The position numbers and the translations under genes are program-made. This document shows, one piece after another, positions 29,601-42,025 of a stretch of 64,000 bases of DNA. Numbering within the stretch: the first letter of the stretch is position 1; each line of letters opens with the position of its first letter. The notes below the pieces were generated by a model, which was not told the DNA's origin, did not search any database, and worked only from the letters and a program-made list of their open reading frames with translations. The stretch is from NCBI RefSeq assembly GCF_026745355.1, contig NC_079210.1, positions 33,238,516-33,302,515 of the forward strand. The letters are read 5' to 3'. The DNA is from Beta vulgaris subsp. vulgaris. Taxonomy: Eukaryota; Streptophyta; Magnoliopsida; Caryophyllales; Amaranthaceae.

Positions 29601-31364
29601 AAGAAGGCAAACACAATGGATCAAAGGCATAGAAACCTTAGCGATCAAAAGAATATTATTGGCTTCCGCCTTGCAAAGACCTGAAAGGTGATAGCAAAAT
29701 GAAGGATTTTGCTTTTTAAGTGTTGCTTTGAAGTTATGGCCTATTCAGAATGTGGGTGGCTTACACTAGCACCACATCCCAAGATAGGGCAAAAAAAGAT
29801 TTTAGTCTCACACAAAATATCTGCACTATAGCAATCTAAATTGGACAAGATATATTATCCATGAGGGTTCATATTTCTAAAGCCAGCTTCTTAATCTAAT
29901 AACTGAATAAAACGAAGAAGAAAATGCATTGAGGCATACATAAGGTAAAACTATTGAAAAAGTTAATAACATCTTTGTCCCTTAAAGATATTTACTTTGA
30001 AAATAGTGACAACATTTCAAGGTCAACATTTTTAGTGACATGGAGGGAATAAGATGGACCAAATCATTAATATACTTATAGTACCTCTGCCTGCCAATAC
30101 AATAAAACTTTCCGTTTCAGTCTCTTTGGATATAAAATTTGCTCAATCTCTCATGATATGGAAAAGACTCCCATATATCTCCTCATCACATGGGGTTTTC
30201 TTACTAAGCATCCAATTTTCTATGTTAAGTTTATTGGCAAACGGATGGAGCAAATAATAGAATTTACAAATTAATTGGCTTTCCAACAACAGAATGTGGT
30301 TTAATGATTTTTTTTCATGTTACATGAGAAAGAATTTGATAATATAAAGGCTATATACAAATTGAATCCTAAGAAAACCTCAATCTTTAGTGTAAACCAG
30401 GAAACAGTGAGCAAAGGTGGCACTATGGAACAAGGAAATGGATACAATAGAACAGTATAGATAAATGATAATATCAATCAATAAAAGCTTCTAATCATGA
30501 AACCCACCTCGGAAGGTAACGAAAATCCATTAGGAACAGTGAAACAATGGCGAAGACAGTATTGCTCCCACATACTAAGTCTCTTGTCCAAAGTTGCTTG
30601 AATTGTATGGTGAATGTAATCAGTACCCTACATTTTCAGGGAAAGAGATAAACAGAATTGCAACCCTTGGAAAAAAAACTATTATGAAGCATGCACACTA
30701 ATACAACATCCCAAAGACAACCTCTCCTCACATTGGGACAAAACCAAATTCAAACATACCTTTTCAAAGAAAGTTAGTACCAAAACTTCCATATAAATTC
30801 GTGCAAATACGAAGCTAAGATTGGATTATAACTCAATTCTTAAGGTGCCCTAGCTATTAGTCCCCTCAAAATTACCTAATAGAAGTTAATTCCAACATTA
30901 CAATGAAAATTACAAAATGATGGCTTAGAGTAAGTTTCCAAGTGATGACAATTTAAACAAGATAATATAACCGGATGTTAACACAAAATTCACCCCAATT
31001 TATATCCTCTAATTTTACTGAGGATACCAAAAACCTAGGTTAACTTAACCCATTTTTATATGAAAAAAAATAGAATTCAAATTGAGAGTACCTTTTGAAG
31101 ATCCTGAGATCTGTCGTCGGAGCCATCAATCTTCAATAATTTAGACGCTTCCCTGAAGATGCAGTACAAGTTCAATTAAAAAGGAAGGTGAGAAAATAGC
31201 GTGGGAAATTGGGATGATAGAGGAGAGAGAAAGAGAGCGTACAAGTGAAAGTGATGGAAAGCGCCATCGACGATCTCGTCGACAAGATTGAGGGTTTCAT
31301 TGATGAAGAGCTGAGGTTTTAGGTTTAGAGACTCGAATATCGCCTCACACTCGCTGCCTTCCAT
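23636..31364 (-). CDS. MIS12: MIS12 kinetochore complex subunit
   Basis: Component of the MIS12 complex, which links centromeric chromatin to the NDC80 microtubule-binding complex at the outer kinetochore. Seven minus-strand exons splice without a stop: 31364-31243, 31152-31092, 30627-30508, 25605-25510, 25398-25260, 23902-23765 and 23694-23636, together 735 bp coding for 244 residues, a normal length for plant MIS12. The start MEGSECEAIFESLNLKPQLF is the conserved plant N-terminus. EASKLLKIDGSDDRSQDL, LDKRLSMWEQYCLRHCF and a coiled coil (LQELERKSTMNNQHIASVNE, then LRRKMEQLKSKQMEE) follow, and the C-terminus LDDFQEFIATMNS is typical. Intron 3 (4.9 kb) and intron 5 (1.36 kb) are long. Intron 3 holds transposon insertions and no other gene that I can support. 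A Stowaway MITE lies about 150 bp upstream. Confidence 0.93.
25640..26100 (+). mobile_element. Possible Ty3-type retrotransposon 3' remnant in MIS12 intron 3
   Basis: The plus strand reads HLEDKVEVWAAGNAM then stop (about 25790-25840). This resembles the C-terminal tail of Ty3-type polyproteins as I recall it. A purine run AGGGGAAGGG (about 25846) follows, then an LTR-like AT-rich stretch with TTTCAGTTTTTCAATCAAAT near 26056. No second LTR, primer site or target duplication was found, so this is tentative. Confidence 0.35.
26371..26708. mobile_element. Stowaway MITE in MIS12 intron 3
   Basis: 338 bp with ends CTCCCTTTGTTC and GGCAACGGAGGGAG, flanked by TA (26369-26370 and 26709-26710), as for Tc1/mariner-derived Stowaway elements. 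There is no coding sequence. Confidence 0.75.
26716..26973. mobile_element. Second Stowaway MITE, adjacent
   Basis: 258 bp with near-perfect terminal inverted repeats CTCCCTCTGTTTTTTTTATC and its complement ending ACAGAGGGAG, flanked by TA (26714-26715 and 26974-26975). It lies only 7 bp from the preceding Stowaway copy, of a related but not identical family. Confidence 0.8.
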
Positions 31365-31514
31365 TACTTTATAACTTCTTAGAGTCAAGAGGACAGAGAA
31401 AGGTGGGGAGACTTGAAACTTGAAAGAGGTGCTGTGCGTATCGGCGTTTCTTTCCCGCCAACAATGATTTCCTTCCCCTATCTACTTGAACCGGAATAGG
31501 GGGTGTATATTGTA

Positions 31515-31751
31515 CTCCCTCCGTCCTCTATTAGTTTACCGGTTACCCCTTCTTTTACATAGAGTTTTAGGAAAAATAATGTTGTGGATCATTAAAGAAA
31601 GAAAAACTATTATTTTATATTAAAGTTGAATGTGTGTGTGATGAAAAGTTTGTGGTCTCATTCCAAAAATAGCAAAAAAAAAAGAAAGAGGTAAGCTAAC
31701 AAGGGAGACCCTTAAAAGAAATACGGGTAAACTAATAGAGGACGGAGGGAG
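31515..31751. mobile_element. Stowaway MITE upstream of MIS12
   Basis: 237 bp with long matching ends CTCCCTCCGTCCTCTATTAG and CTAATAGAGGACGGAGGGAG, flanked by TA on both sides (31513-31514 and 31752-31753). It lies 151 bp upstream of the MIS12 start codon and so may form part of its promoter or 5' UTR. Confidence 0.85.
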
Positions 31752-31753
31752 TA

Positions 31754-32663
31754 TTATTGTATACTGTATCCATCCTGTATATAGGTTATGAGTCGAGTTC
31801 GAGTTGGAGTTCAAGTTGGAGTTCAAGTTACCTTCACTTGATTTATAATTATTTTGAATTAAGCTCGGGTTTGGTCGTGTTTTTTTAGATGTGTTCAATT
31901 AAGATTTTTTGGTCAAGTCAAATTTTAACCGAGTCGAGTTCAAATATGGGTAGTTTGCAAGTTATCTTATCTCACTACTAACAACATAGTACTTCATGAT
32001 TGTGTTTACAAGTTTCTCAAAAGATATCTGATCAAGTTTCACATTGCTCACCTTGACTCGCCGATTTCAAGTAGCTCATGAGTTGTATCTTCTCATTTAA
32101 AAGCTCTAAGTGGGTTAAGTTTCTACGGTGATTTTTTGTGGTACATAAAATTCTTAAAAAGTATCGTTAATTTATTTATTTGCCGATAGAAATAGTTTAT
32201 GGTAATTTTTATTGACCAATAAGGAGTAGGTAATTAATTTTTCATATTTTGTTGGATAGTTTAATACGAAATTGTATTTCATGAAATTTTGTTTCCTATC
32301 TATTTTTTATCTTCGCAAAGTAATTTTCTAAAGTTACTTTTATATCGTTAAACAAAAGGTACTTAAAAGTTAAGATAAAAACGAGATAAAAATTAATCCA
32401 TCTACAATAGGTGGGTAGTTACTATCAGACATTTGAATCTTTAAGTATAATTTGTCGATTACTACCTTTTAATTAATCACTTTCAAATACTTCCCGTGAA
32501 GACGAAAGTTTACCGGTCGGTCTCAAAACCCAATTATCATATTTTCAGGCAGCTAGTAAAGTAAAACCTTTTCAAAAAAAAATATTTTTGTTATAATTAT
32601 TTTTATTTATAATTGCTACTAATGCAGGAATTATGCCTTGAATCTGTTCGACAAATTGCGTGT
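31754..32663. other. Intergenic, no gene recognised
   Basis: AT-rich DNA with a short GTTCAAGTTGGA-type direct repeat near 31790-31835. I see no coding domain, RNA gene or complete transposon. Confidence 0.5.
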
Positions 32664-33325
32664 TGTAGGCCCCCCCACCGGGCGTAATCGAACGTCTCAG
32701 CAGTAGCTGTAAACACAAATTTTAGATTCTGTAAAATAGAATCAAAAGATGTGAACAAATGATACTTTTATTAATATAAAAATTTGAATACAATCTCTAA
32801 TATATATATCAACTAATTCGATCTCTAAGAATGATTTGGTTTGCATGAATGAGGGCCTCCGGGCTTGATCTCCTTCAACTATGGTTTCTAGAATAGAACG
32901 ACTTTGATGCTTGTTGTTCTTCTTCTAGATTGGATGATTTGATTTGGATGTGTAGACTGGGAGAGTTTCTGAACTCTGGAGCAGCTTTCTCTCTCTCTCT
33001 CTTTCTCTTTTTATTCTTCTGTTTTTCTCTTCCCTGACAAATGAGGAGGAGCTCTCTATTTATAAAGTTATGAGAACCCTAGGGTTTCCACTTGTCCTGC
33101 CTCTTGGGCCTTATAGACATAACTCTATTAAGAGTTCAACTTTTATTTAATGAGTCCAAGACCCAATAATAAATAATTTAATTAAAATAGGTCAAGTTCA
33201 ATAGTGAGCCCAAATCAATTAATTTAGATGATCACCCATTAAGAAAAGTCAACATTTGACTTTAAAATTTAAATAGGTCAACTAAATGTGTGACGTGGCA
33301 TATAATAAAAATTTTTATGCCTACA
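32664..33325 (-). mobile_element. Possible solo LTR (662 bp)
   Basis: On the minus strand it begins TGTAGGCATAAAAA and ends GGGGCCTACA, giving TG...CA termini inside a 7-bp inverted repeat. Internally it has a promoter-like TTTATAAATAGAGAGCTCC (about 33057-33075) downstream of an AT-rich region. The flanking 5-mers do not match, and I see no primer-binding site beyond the end, so a solo LTR is likely only by form. The 470 bp that follow (33326-33793) hold no recognisable gene. Confidence 0.4.
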
Positions 33326-34254
33326 AATTTTCCCTCCGAAACTGTATCATGTACAAGATTTTAAGTGTTTAAGCGTGATCATGTCTCATTATTTTTATAT
33401 TTTGTCTAAACTGCGTTAAGTTCAATATACTACCCCACGTTTTTTTTTGGGTGCATATTGCCCTTTATTTGCTCTTTCTTCATAGTTATCATAAATAACT
33501 ATATAACACCTTTACACGTAACTAATCCCCTGAACAATTGTTTATCTTCCAGTCTCATAGGAATTAAGAACTCGTTACAGTCCGTTTTTTGTGCAACACG
33601 CCACAGGGAAAAGAAACCGTGTGGCTGGCAGCGCGTGACATTCGTCTCAAAAAAAAAAAAAAAAGGCAGCGCCGTGACAGAACAAACAAAATGCAGCGTC
33701 TGTTTTTCCCCATCTTCCTTCTTCACGCTTCCCTCCTCTTATTGCTTTCTCTCTCAAAACCCTAAACCTCGATACGAATTTCTGCCATTATCAATGTCGA
33801 AACCAGCAATGAATTCAAAATCAATCTTAACATCTAATAATTTAACAGAATATGATGAATCATTGGATGATTTAAACCAGATTTTCTTCTAATTTCATGA
33901 ATCTCAAGAATCAATACAATCCACGAAATCGAAGACATCGAAGACTCATTGCAACTTTTGGTTCTGGAAAATCATGAAAAACATCAACATGAAGATGATA
34001 TTATCAACAAATTCTTACAAACAGGTATCCTAATTTTTTTTGAAACTTCGTCTTCTTTCATGTAGTCGTCTTCTTTGATGAAGATGATATTAGGACTGAA
34101 TTGAAAGCTTTATCATAATTCAAGCTTTCAACCATGAAAAAATGGCAACAAAAATGGCAAATATGGAATTTATTTATAATGTAAATAGTGAAAAAAGAGG
34201 AGAGAGAAAGTCCCTGATAATGGAAGAGTGAAAGTAAAAAGGAAGAGACAATAA

Positions 34255-34440
34255 AAGTAACCCCTCCATATATCTAAGGTAACTCCTTAAAACTAACTCA
34301 TAGTAATCCCTTATATTTACAAAAAGTAACCTTACTTTAAGTAAAAGTATCCCCTAAACATTATAAAAAGTAGTCTCTACATAAAACTAAGGTAACTCTT
34401 GCATAAGTGTAAATTAAGGCTCTGTATAAACTCCAAAGTT
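34255..34440. repeat. AGTAACCCC-type short repeats in the transposase first intron
   Basis: Several degenerate copies of AAAGTAACCCCT (for example AAAAGTAACCCCTCC at about 34254, TAAGGTAACTCCT, AAAGTAGTCTCT). They are the same motif as in the other introns and spacers of the 34-63 kb region. Confidence 0.6.
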
Positions 34441-36044
34441 ATTGTATGTTTTTAAAAATAATTAGACTAAACATTTTTGTTTTTTATGATATAAGTTGAA
34501 ATCGTTTAACGACAACTTCTACCAATTGATAATGCTGACCTATCAGCACAACAAGTCATAAGCATTGAGATTGAAGAGGCACACAAAGATAATGTAATTG
34601 AAGAAGAGTTTCGAGGTAGTTTACTTGGATTTACAAGAGACACATGGGAAGAAATTTATGAAGCATACAAGAAACATGCAAATGCAGTGGAATTTGGAGT
34701 ACAAAAGTCATCAACAAGATACACACAAGGTAAAATTAGAAAGGTAAGAGGAAAAGAATTTGTGTGTTCAAAACAAGGATTTCGATGCAAAACAAAGCCT
34801 AAAAACGCAGGTACACCAACAATTACACCAGAATCGCAGCAAAATGAAAAAAAAAAGACAAGAAAAGGGAAGCAAGTTCCAATTACAAGAACAGGATGCA
34901 AAGCTTATCTTAGAGCAAAGGTAAACCCTGATGGTACATGGGAAGTTGATGATCATGTCGTGAAGCATAATCATGAGCTCACTAAAAAGAAATTCCAACA
35001 CTTGCATAGGTCTGAGAGACGAATCACGACAGAAAAAGGAGAAACAATACACCTAATGCTTGAAAGTGGACTAAGACCTTCTCAAGCATACAATTTGATG
35101 TCGCATGAAGCAGGAGGCATTCAATCAGTAGGTCACACTCTAACAGATCATCTCAACTATATCTCAAGAAAGAAGATGAAAGAAATTGAAGGCGGAGATG
35201 CACAAAATGTCATAGATAATTTGTATCAAAGACAACAGAAAGATCAAGATCATTTTTTCAGATTCAAGTTAGGAGGAGGGGATATAGGAAACAAATTACT
35301 GCAATATTTTGGAGAGACTCTCAAATGATGGAAGATTACAAGATATATGGCGATGTGATAGTGTTTGATACAACATTTCGCACAAATAAGTATAATCTTA
35401 TTTGTGCACCAATCGTTGGTATCAACAACCATTGGCAAAATGTCATGTTTGGTTGTGCATTTATTGCAAATGAAACACAAGAAACAATTTGAATGGGTTC
35501 TCAACACATTTAAGAAGTCAATGGGTGGATATTTAGACCCTATTTCAATATTCACTGATCAAGACTTGGCAATGTCAAAGGCAACTCAAAAGGTATCTCT
35601 TTCACTCAGTAAGTAACCCCCTAATCAATATGATGTAATTACAATATACCTGTAAACTAACCCAAAGTAAGAACATGTATGTATCTGTAAAGTAATCCTT
35701 GAAAAACATATACTGAATATATAAAAGTAAGCCCATCATATGTCTAATGTAACCCATTATGTGCATAAAGTAACCCTAAGAAAAACAATTGAAAAATTAA
35801 TCATCTAGATAAAGTAACCACATTATTCATCTAAAGTAAGCTATGATGTATGTAAACTAACAACAATATTGATTTTATATAAAAAGATAATTTAACTAAA
35901 GTAACCCCACCATTACCTTAAAGTAACCATCATTTATCTTCAAGTAACCCCCAATAAAGATACTGAACACGTAAAAGTAACCCCAACAAAGAAGGACATG
36001 TAAAAGTAACTCCATTTGTTGTCTAGAGTAACAAATTCATTGTG

Positions 36045-36807
36045 GTTTTATGAGCATTTCTATGTATGTTTCCTTATACGTTTTAATGGAATGCGCAGGG
36101 TGAACTCTCAGTTGGAACTGTGGTTTGATATACCTTTACTCTTACATTTGCTGTAAGTACTCTCGTGTGGCAAATAACTGAGTTGGTATACAACTTTCAA
36201 TTATTGTGCCTTATAGATTTCATTATGTGCTATGTAGGTTCAAGGCCTGGTTTACTCATTTGGAGATCTCCGTGGGGCTTTTGATGCATACCCTTGTTAC
36301 CTAGTTAATTTTTTTTTGGATTTGGGTTTTGTATTATGGAATTAAAATATGAGAACTTTGAATCTGGATACTTCTTAGGTTTCAACTATTAACTTTGTGG
36401 AATAAGAAATGGCTTCTTGTTGTATCAACTAAGTAAAATATTAACTTTTGGAGTTGGAAATGGTTGTATTAAGTATATGTGTTTCAAGGTTGTGTGTAGT
36501 GGGTACCCGTTAGTTTCTTGGTTTGAAGACCTGTTACTCATGTTGCTAGCCAGCAGGGGTAGCAGGTCTGAATTTTTTTTTATAAGAAAAGCTCAAATGC
36601 TCCGGTTGTTAAGGAAAAACCGGAGCATTTGCCCATGACAAATGCTCCGGTTTTCCTTAACAACCGGAGCATTTGAAACAAAATGCTCCGGTTGTAAACC
36701 GGAGCATTTGTAAAATGCTCAAATGCTCGTATGACGTCTGCTACGCGTTAAATACGGAGCATTTGGGGCCTAAACAACCGGAGCATTTGAGGTTTTTTCT
36801 ACTAGTG
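36045..36807 (+). mobile_element. Truncated 3' tail of CACTA element Y
   Basis: These 763 bp match 42615-43379 (the 3' end of the complete Y copy) almost base for base and end in CTACTAGTG, followed by TTG. The left edge is a sharp junction, where the transposase intron (…AAATTCATTGT) switches to Y sequence at GTTTTATGAGC. An internal deletion in unit a removed the exon, the X left end and most of Y. Confidence 0.9.
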
Positions 36808-37472
36808 TTGTCACTTGAGCATTAAAGCTGACATGGTACTTTACTACAACTAAATAAACATTTACAATAACATTTGGCCATCACCCTTGATTATTTGATC
36901 CTGAATACAATAACTTCATTAACCTGACATGTATAATAGATTAGATTGTATTTTGATCTTGAATCATCATTATGAATACAATCACATCTTTTTGTTCTGC
37001 CTTAAATTAATCCAATTCTGTAAACTACTTGTTTCTTACTAATCAATATATGTGTAATTGCAAATATACTTGTAAACTAACCCAAAGTAAGAACATGTAT
37101 GTATCTGTAAAGTAATCCTTGAAAAACATATATACTGAATATATAAAAGTAAGCCCATCATATGTCTAATGTAACCCATTATGTGCATAAAGTAACCCTA
37201 AGAAAACAATTAAAAAATTAATCATCTAGATAAAGTAACCACATTATTCATCTAAAGTAAGCTATGATGTATGTAAACTAACAACAATATTGATTTTATA
37301 TAAAAAGATAATTTAACTAAAGTAACCCCACCATTACCTTAAAGTAACCATCATTTATCTTCAAGTAACCCCCAATAAAGATACTGAACACGTAAAAGTA
37401 ACCCCCAACAAAGAAGGACATGTAAAAGTAACCCCATTTGTTGTCTAGAGTAACAAATTCATTGTTTGTCAG

Positions 37473-37790
37473 GTGCTTTCCAAATACAAGAGACGGGCTC
37501 TGCATTTGCATCTTATCAAGAATGTTGTGTCAAGATTTGGAGCTTTGAAGGAGGATCCTGAGTTCAAGAAAGCGTTTAATAAATGTTTAAGAGGATGCAT
37601 AACACCAGAAGAATTTGAACAATGTTGGGAAAAAATGATAAAAGATTACAAGCTTAAACAAAGCAAGTGGTTCAATAGATTGTACAAGTTAAAGAAGAAA
37701 TGGTGCACTGCATTAAGCAAAGATTTCTTCTCAGCTGGAACTTTATCATCACAGAGAAGTGAGAGCACAAACAACGCAGTTGGGTTTAAG
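37473..37790 (+). pseudogene. Duplicated transposase exon, unit b
   Basis: Copy of the MULE transposase exon after acceptor TTTGTCAG. Relative to units c and d it has an extra T (GTGCTTTCC) and a missing G (CATTTGCATC), which garble the conserved NTRDGLCIWH start. The remainder reads normally to STNNAVGFK, where CACTA X begins. Confidence 0.85.
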
Positions 37791-38420
37791 CACTAGTAGA
37801 AAAAACCTCAAATGCTCCGGTCTTTTAGGCCCCAAATGCTCCGTTTTTGACGCGCAACAGACGTCACACGAGCATTTGAGACTTTTATAAATGCTTCGGT
37901 TTGTAACCGGAGCATTTGTGGCACAAATGCTCCTGTTTTTCAAAACAATCGGAGCATTTGGGCCTCAAATGCTCCGGTTTTACCAGTAAACCGGAGCATT
38001 TGTATTCACAAATGCTCCGGTTTACTAGTAAAACCGGAGCATTTAAGGGACCAAAAATAATAAATTTTTTTTACTTTTTTTTTTAGTATTAATGCACACC
38101 CAATACATATAGATAATAGTTCACTTTCTGATTGTTTATAAATACAAAAAAATTACAATTGTAAACTACAAGATATGAGTTCGACAAATCTTTGATAATA
38201 AAACTAGCACCAACTAGCCAAGAGCAGCATAACCAAGAGCCAACAGCATCACCGACACGGCTGACGACATGTAGTGAAGTTAGTATAAAAATTGTGATAG
38301 ATTCTAATGCTAGTACTGCAAGATATGAAAACACACCAGCTAATAAAGCATAGCAATGCGATTTAATAAAAGAATACTAGTAAAATTCTAGCTTTCATGA
38401 TGCCCTGATAATCATAATTG
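37791..38420 (+). mobile_element. Left end of CACTA X, unit b copy
   Basis: Starts CACTAGTAGAAAAAACC immediately after the exon triplet AAG and contains about ten AAATGCTCCGG / CCGGAGCATTT subterminal repeats in both orientations, then unique AT-rich interior. It is interrupted at 38420 by element Y. The same end occurs at 44361 and 49257. Confidence 0.85.
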
Positions 38421-39724
38421 CACTAGTGGAAAAAAAAGCTTTTGCTACTTATCAAATGCTTTGGTTGAATAATCAACCCGAGCATTTGTGATAATTTTAG
38501 TAAAAAAAATTCACAAATGCTCGTGTTGATTAATCAACCGGAGCATTTGATGTCAAATGCTCCGGTTGACTAATCAACACGAGCATTTATGAATAAATGC
38601 TCCGGTTAGTCGACGGAGCAAATGGATTATTAAGCGCGAATTTTTTTTTGGTTGAAATTTCCCCCTGCTAATTTAATCAAATATTACTCGACCCTAATCC
38701 TATATATCAGTTTCAGTCCCTACTCCCTCCCTCTCCTAAGTCGCCCACTCTCTCTCTCACTCACTCACTCAGCCGTCCTCCGTCCGTCTTCCCGGCCTCC
38801 GTCTCTCCTAAGTCCTTCGCTTTCTCGCCCACTCAGTCGTCCTCCGTCGTCCACCGCTTCTGTTCGGTCGACATATTAGGGCTCCAGTCGACTTCTGTTT
38901 GGTCGACAAATTAGGGCTCTGTCGTCGACTAATGTTCGGTTAATGCTTGTTGGCTTGTGAAATATGTTGCTAATTAGGTAAAATCGATAGATGGTAAACT
39001 AAAATTTTGATGCTAAGTTTTGGTTTTACCCCCTCCGTCGTTCTCTCTCTCTTTCCCTCATCAAACTGCTTCTATATCCCTCTTCTCTCTCAATCCGCTC
39101 CTTGGAATGCATGTCCAGGTAATTTCGCACAAACTTTATTGTTGTGATTTAGTTTTATTGCAGTATTTTTAGGTTATTTTTTGGTTTCTTAGATTAGGGG
39201 ATTTTTTTTAGGGTTTTCTTTGATTTCGTCTAGGGTTTTGTTTGGGTCAACAAGTTATTATGCAGTGATTGAGGCTACGATTGATGCCATTAACGAGGCT
39301 TGAAATTCGTGGTTAATTTGAAATTTATTAACATATCTTAAGAATTTACTCGTGTTATGCCAGAAATTTGTTGTTTCTGTTTGAAGTTGTAGTTAATTGT
39401 GTTATGAATTTTGATATGTCAAAAATTATTGTTCATATAAGGTGGGTGTTGTTGCTTACCCAGAGTTTTTCAGACCGGATAGGAAAAATGATACTCTTTT
39501 TCTATATCTCCTGGAAAAAGCCACTTCTCCGATATGTATCAAAAATTCTCTGATCTCATAGTTCCTCTACTTTGCCATGTATTATCATATCATGTTCTAT
39601 GTCTGTAACTCTGCATTAGTATGTTAATCTCGGAAGCTATTTGGCTAAGAAACCGGAGACTTTGTTCACTGTTTGTTTTATAATGCACAATTCATTGTCA
39701 TTTATTAAATCTTCTTATATGTAG

Positions 39725-40047
39725 TTCGGCTGAAATAGACTGGGCTCAATCCTCAGGCCGACTGATCGAAAAGGTATGAATATTACAGTGTAGTTCAAAG
39801 TATATGCTCTTGCATTTCTCAATCCTCATCTTCATCCTGGAATGTGACATCCTTGTTCTTGTGCAGGTTGAAGATGAAATTGATAACAATGAAGATCTAC
39901 TTCCAATGATTAGACCAAAAAGAAGGCTCCTATTAACGACACAGCTTATGCAGCAAGTTTTTCGACCCCCGTCAGCCGCAGTTCTCTCACTTGATGCGAG
40001 TTCCAACTATGAAGTTATTATGTACTCTCTTGCAAGATCAGTATTAG
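39725..40047 (+). pseudogene. Captured fragment of an unidentified plant gene (two exons)
   Basis: Exons 39725-39773 (AEIDWAQSSGRLIEK) and 39867-40047 (EDEIDNNEDLLPMIRPKRRL, LTTQLMQQVFRPPSAAVL, ASSNYEVIMYSLARS) are bounded by AG acceptors and GT donors and read without stops. RPKRRLxLTTQLMQQ looks like a conserved motif of a plant nuclear protein that I cannot name with confidence. It sits inside CACTA Y with no start or stop of its own. Confidence 0.6.
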
Positions 40048-40952
40048 GTATGAACCGTATCTGGCTTTTACAGATCTTCATTTGTTAATTTCTATATCTT
40101 TGTGGTGATAATTGATAAATTTCTTGGTGGTTTTTGTGTAGTTATATCATCTGTCCATATTTTTTATTAAACTATGTTAGATTGTTTGTGCCATTTTGTG
40201 CTGACAATAATCTTTTGATTTTAAGTTAGATTTTATTCCTTATCCTTTATAGAGAAAGGGTAAAGATGCTAGAGTGAGCTCATATCGATGTGCTTTACTT
40301 GTGTTGCCTCTGTACTTGTGCTCTTTTTGTAGTATCCGTTTTATTTAATGATCATGAATCAATCTGCTATATGACGAGGGCGGGGCGAAAGATAAAGTTC
40401 CAGCAGAATTTTTGATAGCTTTGCTAGTTATTTGGTCGGTTACAGATATCTTATGAGCAGTTCAGTCTTACTTGAATTTATAGGATGGGGATCCATTTGG
40501 GATGTATCTACATCCTACTTGTACTTATGCTCCTTTGACTTTACTTTTAATGTACCCCTTTTAAGCATTCCTACTTGTACTAACTTGATGATTTACTATT
40601 CAATTATGTTATTTTCCTGAAGTGGTGGTTTGTAGTTTGTGCCCTGAAGTGGCTCATGCTGTTGCCCTATTGAATTATTCAAGCAGGTGCTTCTTTTGAC
40701 CCATGCTTGACCTTAATTCGGTTCTCTTTTTGCTCTATCGAGGAATTTCTTCTCTCTTATTGGTTTTTTTTGTACAACTAGAAGCTCTCTATCCTAGTTG
40801 TCTACAAGAGCGTCCATGAATATGGCAGTTGATATTGCAGGGGTGTGAATGATTCTCTTGCTTCTTGAAACTGTGCTTCAATATCTGTAACTTTAATCTT
40901 GTCATTTATGCTTACGAACCATGAACCATGTATTTCGTGTTTGATTTTTCAG

Positions 40953-41081
40953 GGAGTATTTGGAGTATACCAAGGGGCAAGAAACCATGAGGAATTGCAC
41001 AATTTAATGAAAGCAACACTCATGATATGCAGACTTAAGAAGGATGTTCTTTCTGAGCTTCCTGTAAAATGCAGGCAGCAG
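40953..41081 (+). pseudogene. Captured exon of a SMARCAL1-like SNF2 helicase
   Basis: One complete exon between TTTTTCAG and GTAAGA, 43 codons with no stop. It reads GVFGVYQGARNHEELHNLMK, then MICRLKKDVLSELPVK and CRQQ. This matches the segment of SMARCAL1/ZRANB3-type SNF2 proteins (Arabidopsis CHR18) that follows the first helicase lobe. The usual RRLKKDV and KRRQQ arginines are Cys here, as in a drifting copy. It is intron-flanked, so it was captured from genomic DNA, not cDNA. Confidence 0.75.
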
Positions 41082-41522
41082 GTAAGAAAACCTTTACTCT
41101 TGAGATTTGAGCAATGTGATATGCTCATTATGTGCTCGTAGGAGAATAAAGTTGACTGTTCAGAAATATCTCTCTACTTATAGGATTTGGTTTGCTAAAG
41201 CTGGTGCATATTTGACTTTTCATTTATTTAAGAATTGTGATTCAGTGGTGCTATGACACAATCATACTGGCTACTCCATTACATGCATCCTGAAGAATTC
41301 ATGATTTCGTGTTTTTAATATTTGACAGGCTGGTTGTCAATGAGTAGTTTATATTTTAAGTCAATAATTTATGATCATGTTTATTTCCCTAATATGGTTC
41401 CGATATAGTTTATGATGTAGCAAGGTAGCAGTTAGTATGATTGCAAGTCCTGGTGAAGAATGATTCTGCAGATCGTTTCGTTCACCTTTAATCTATTTCT
41501 ACCCTCTTGTTTACTTTAATAG

Positions 41523-42025
41523 CTGTGTACAAGCGGTCAACTATGCCTATCTTTAAAGCTCATGGGTTGGCACAGTCGTCAATGTCTGATTGTGTGTCAG
41601 AAACAATATCTGCTATTCGCACGGTGAGTTTCAGCGAGTTGTGCCAGTGCAATATGGCATTTTAGCATTCTTTGCTAGCGTAAGCTCCTTTAAGGGTGAA
41701 ATTCTTAACCATAAGCTATAACTTTTGCTTTTGGGCTATGGGATTCAAGGTCCGACCTAGATAGTTGTTGTACTGAACACTAAATACAATACCTCTCAGG
41801 TGAGGTCCTATGGTGGGGAAAAGCGCCAAATGTCAGCATTCGGTAATCAGGTAATATATGTCATACCCTTGAGTATGCATCATCTGATAAAGTGAATCAG
41901 ATTATTTGCTTTTTGTTTTTTGATATGTATGCTGTTTGATATGGCAGATTTTCGCATATAAGGCTAGCGGCATTCAGCTGGGCACTTACAAATCCATTAA
42001 TGAATCAGTGACCCGAGTTAAAGCG
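41523..42025 (+). pseudogene. Captured three-exon fragment of an ABCB26/TAP-like ABC transporter
   Basis: Exons 41523-41623 (YKRSTMPIFKAHGLAQSSMS, ETISAIRT), 41800-41850 (VRSYGGEKRQMSAFGNQ) and 41948-42025 (IFAYKASGIQLGTYKSINES, VTRVKA) have canonical splice sites and an open frame. They correspond to part of the transmembrane domain of chloroplast half-size ABCB transporters (ABCB26/TAP1 group). The nucleotide-binding domain is absent. The fragment lies within CACTA Y, downstream of the helicase exon. Confidence 0.75.

Noticed and set aside
37317..37511. Repeated minus-strand open frames (YFYMSFFVGGYFYVFSIFI) at 37.3, 43.9 and 45.5 kb
   Set aside because: They are antisense readings of the AGTAACCCC-repeat intron and exon start of the transposase, repeated only because the array unit is repeated.
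38089..38334. 81-residue minus-strand open frame repeated at 44641 and 49556
   Set aside because: It recurs because it sits in the duplicated CACTA X left region. It has no recognisable domain, so repetition is not evidence of coding.
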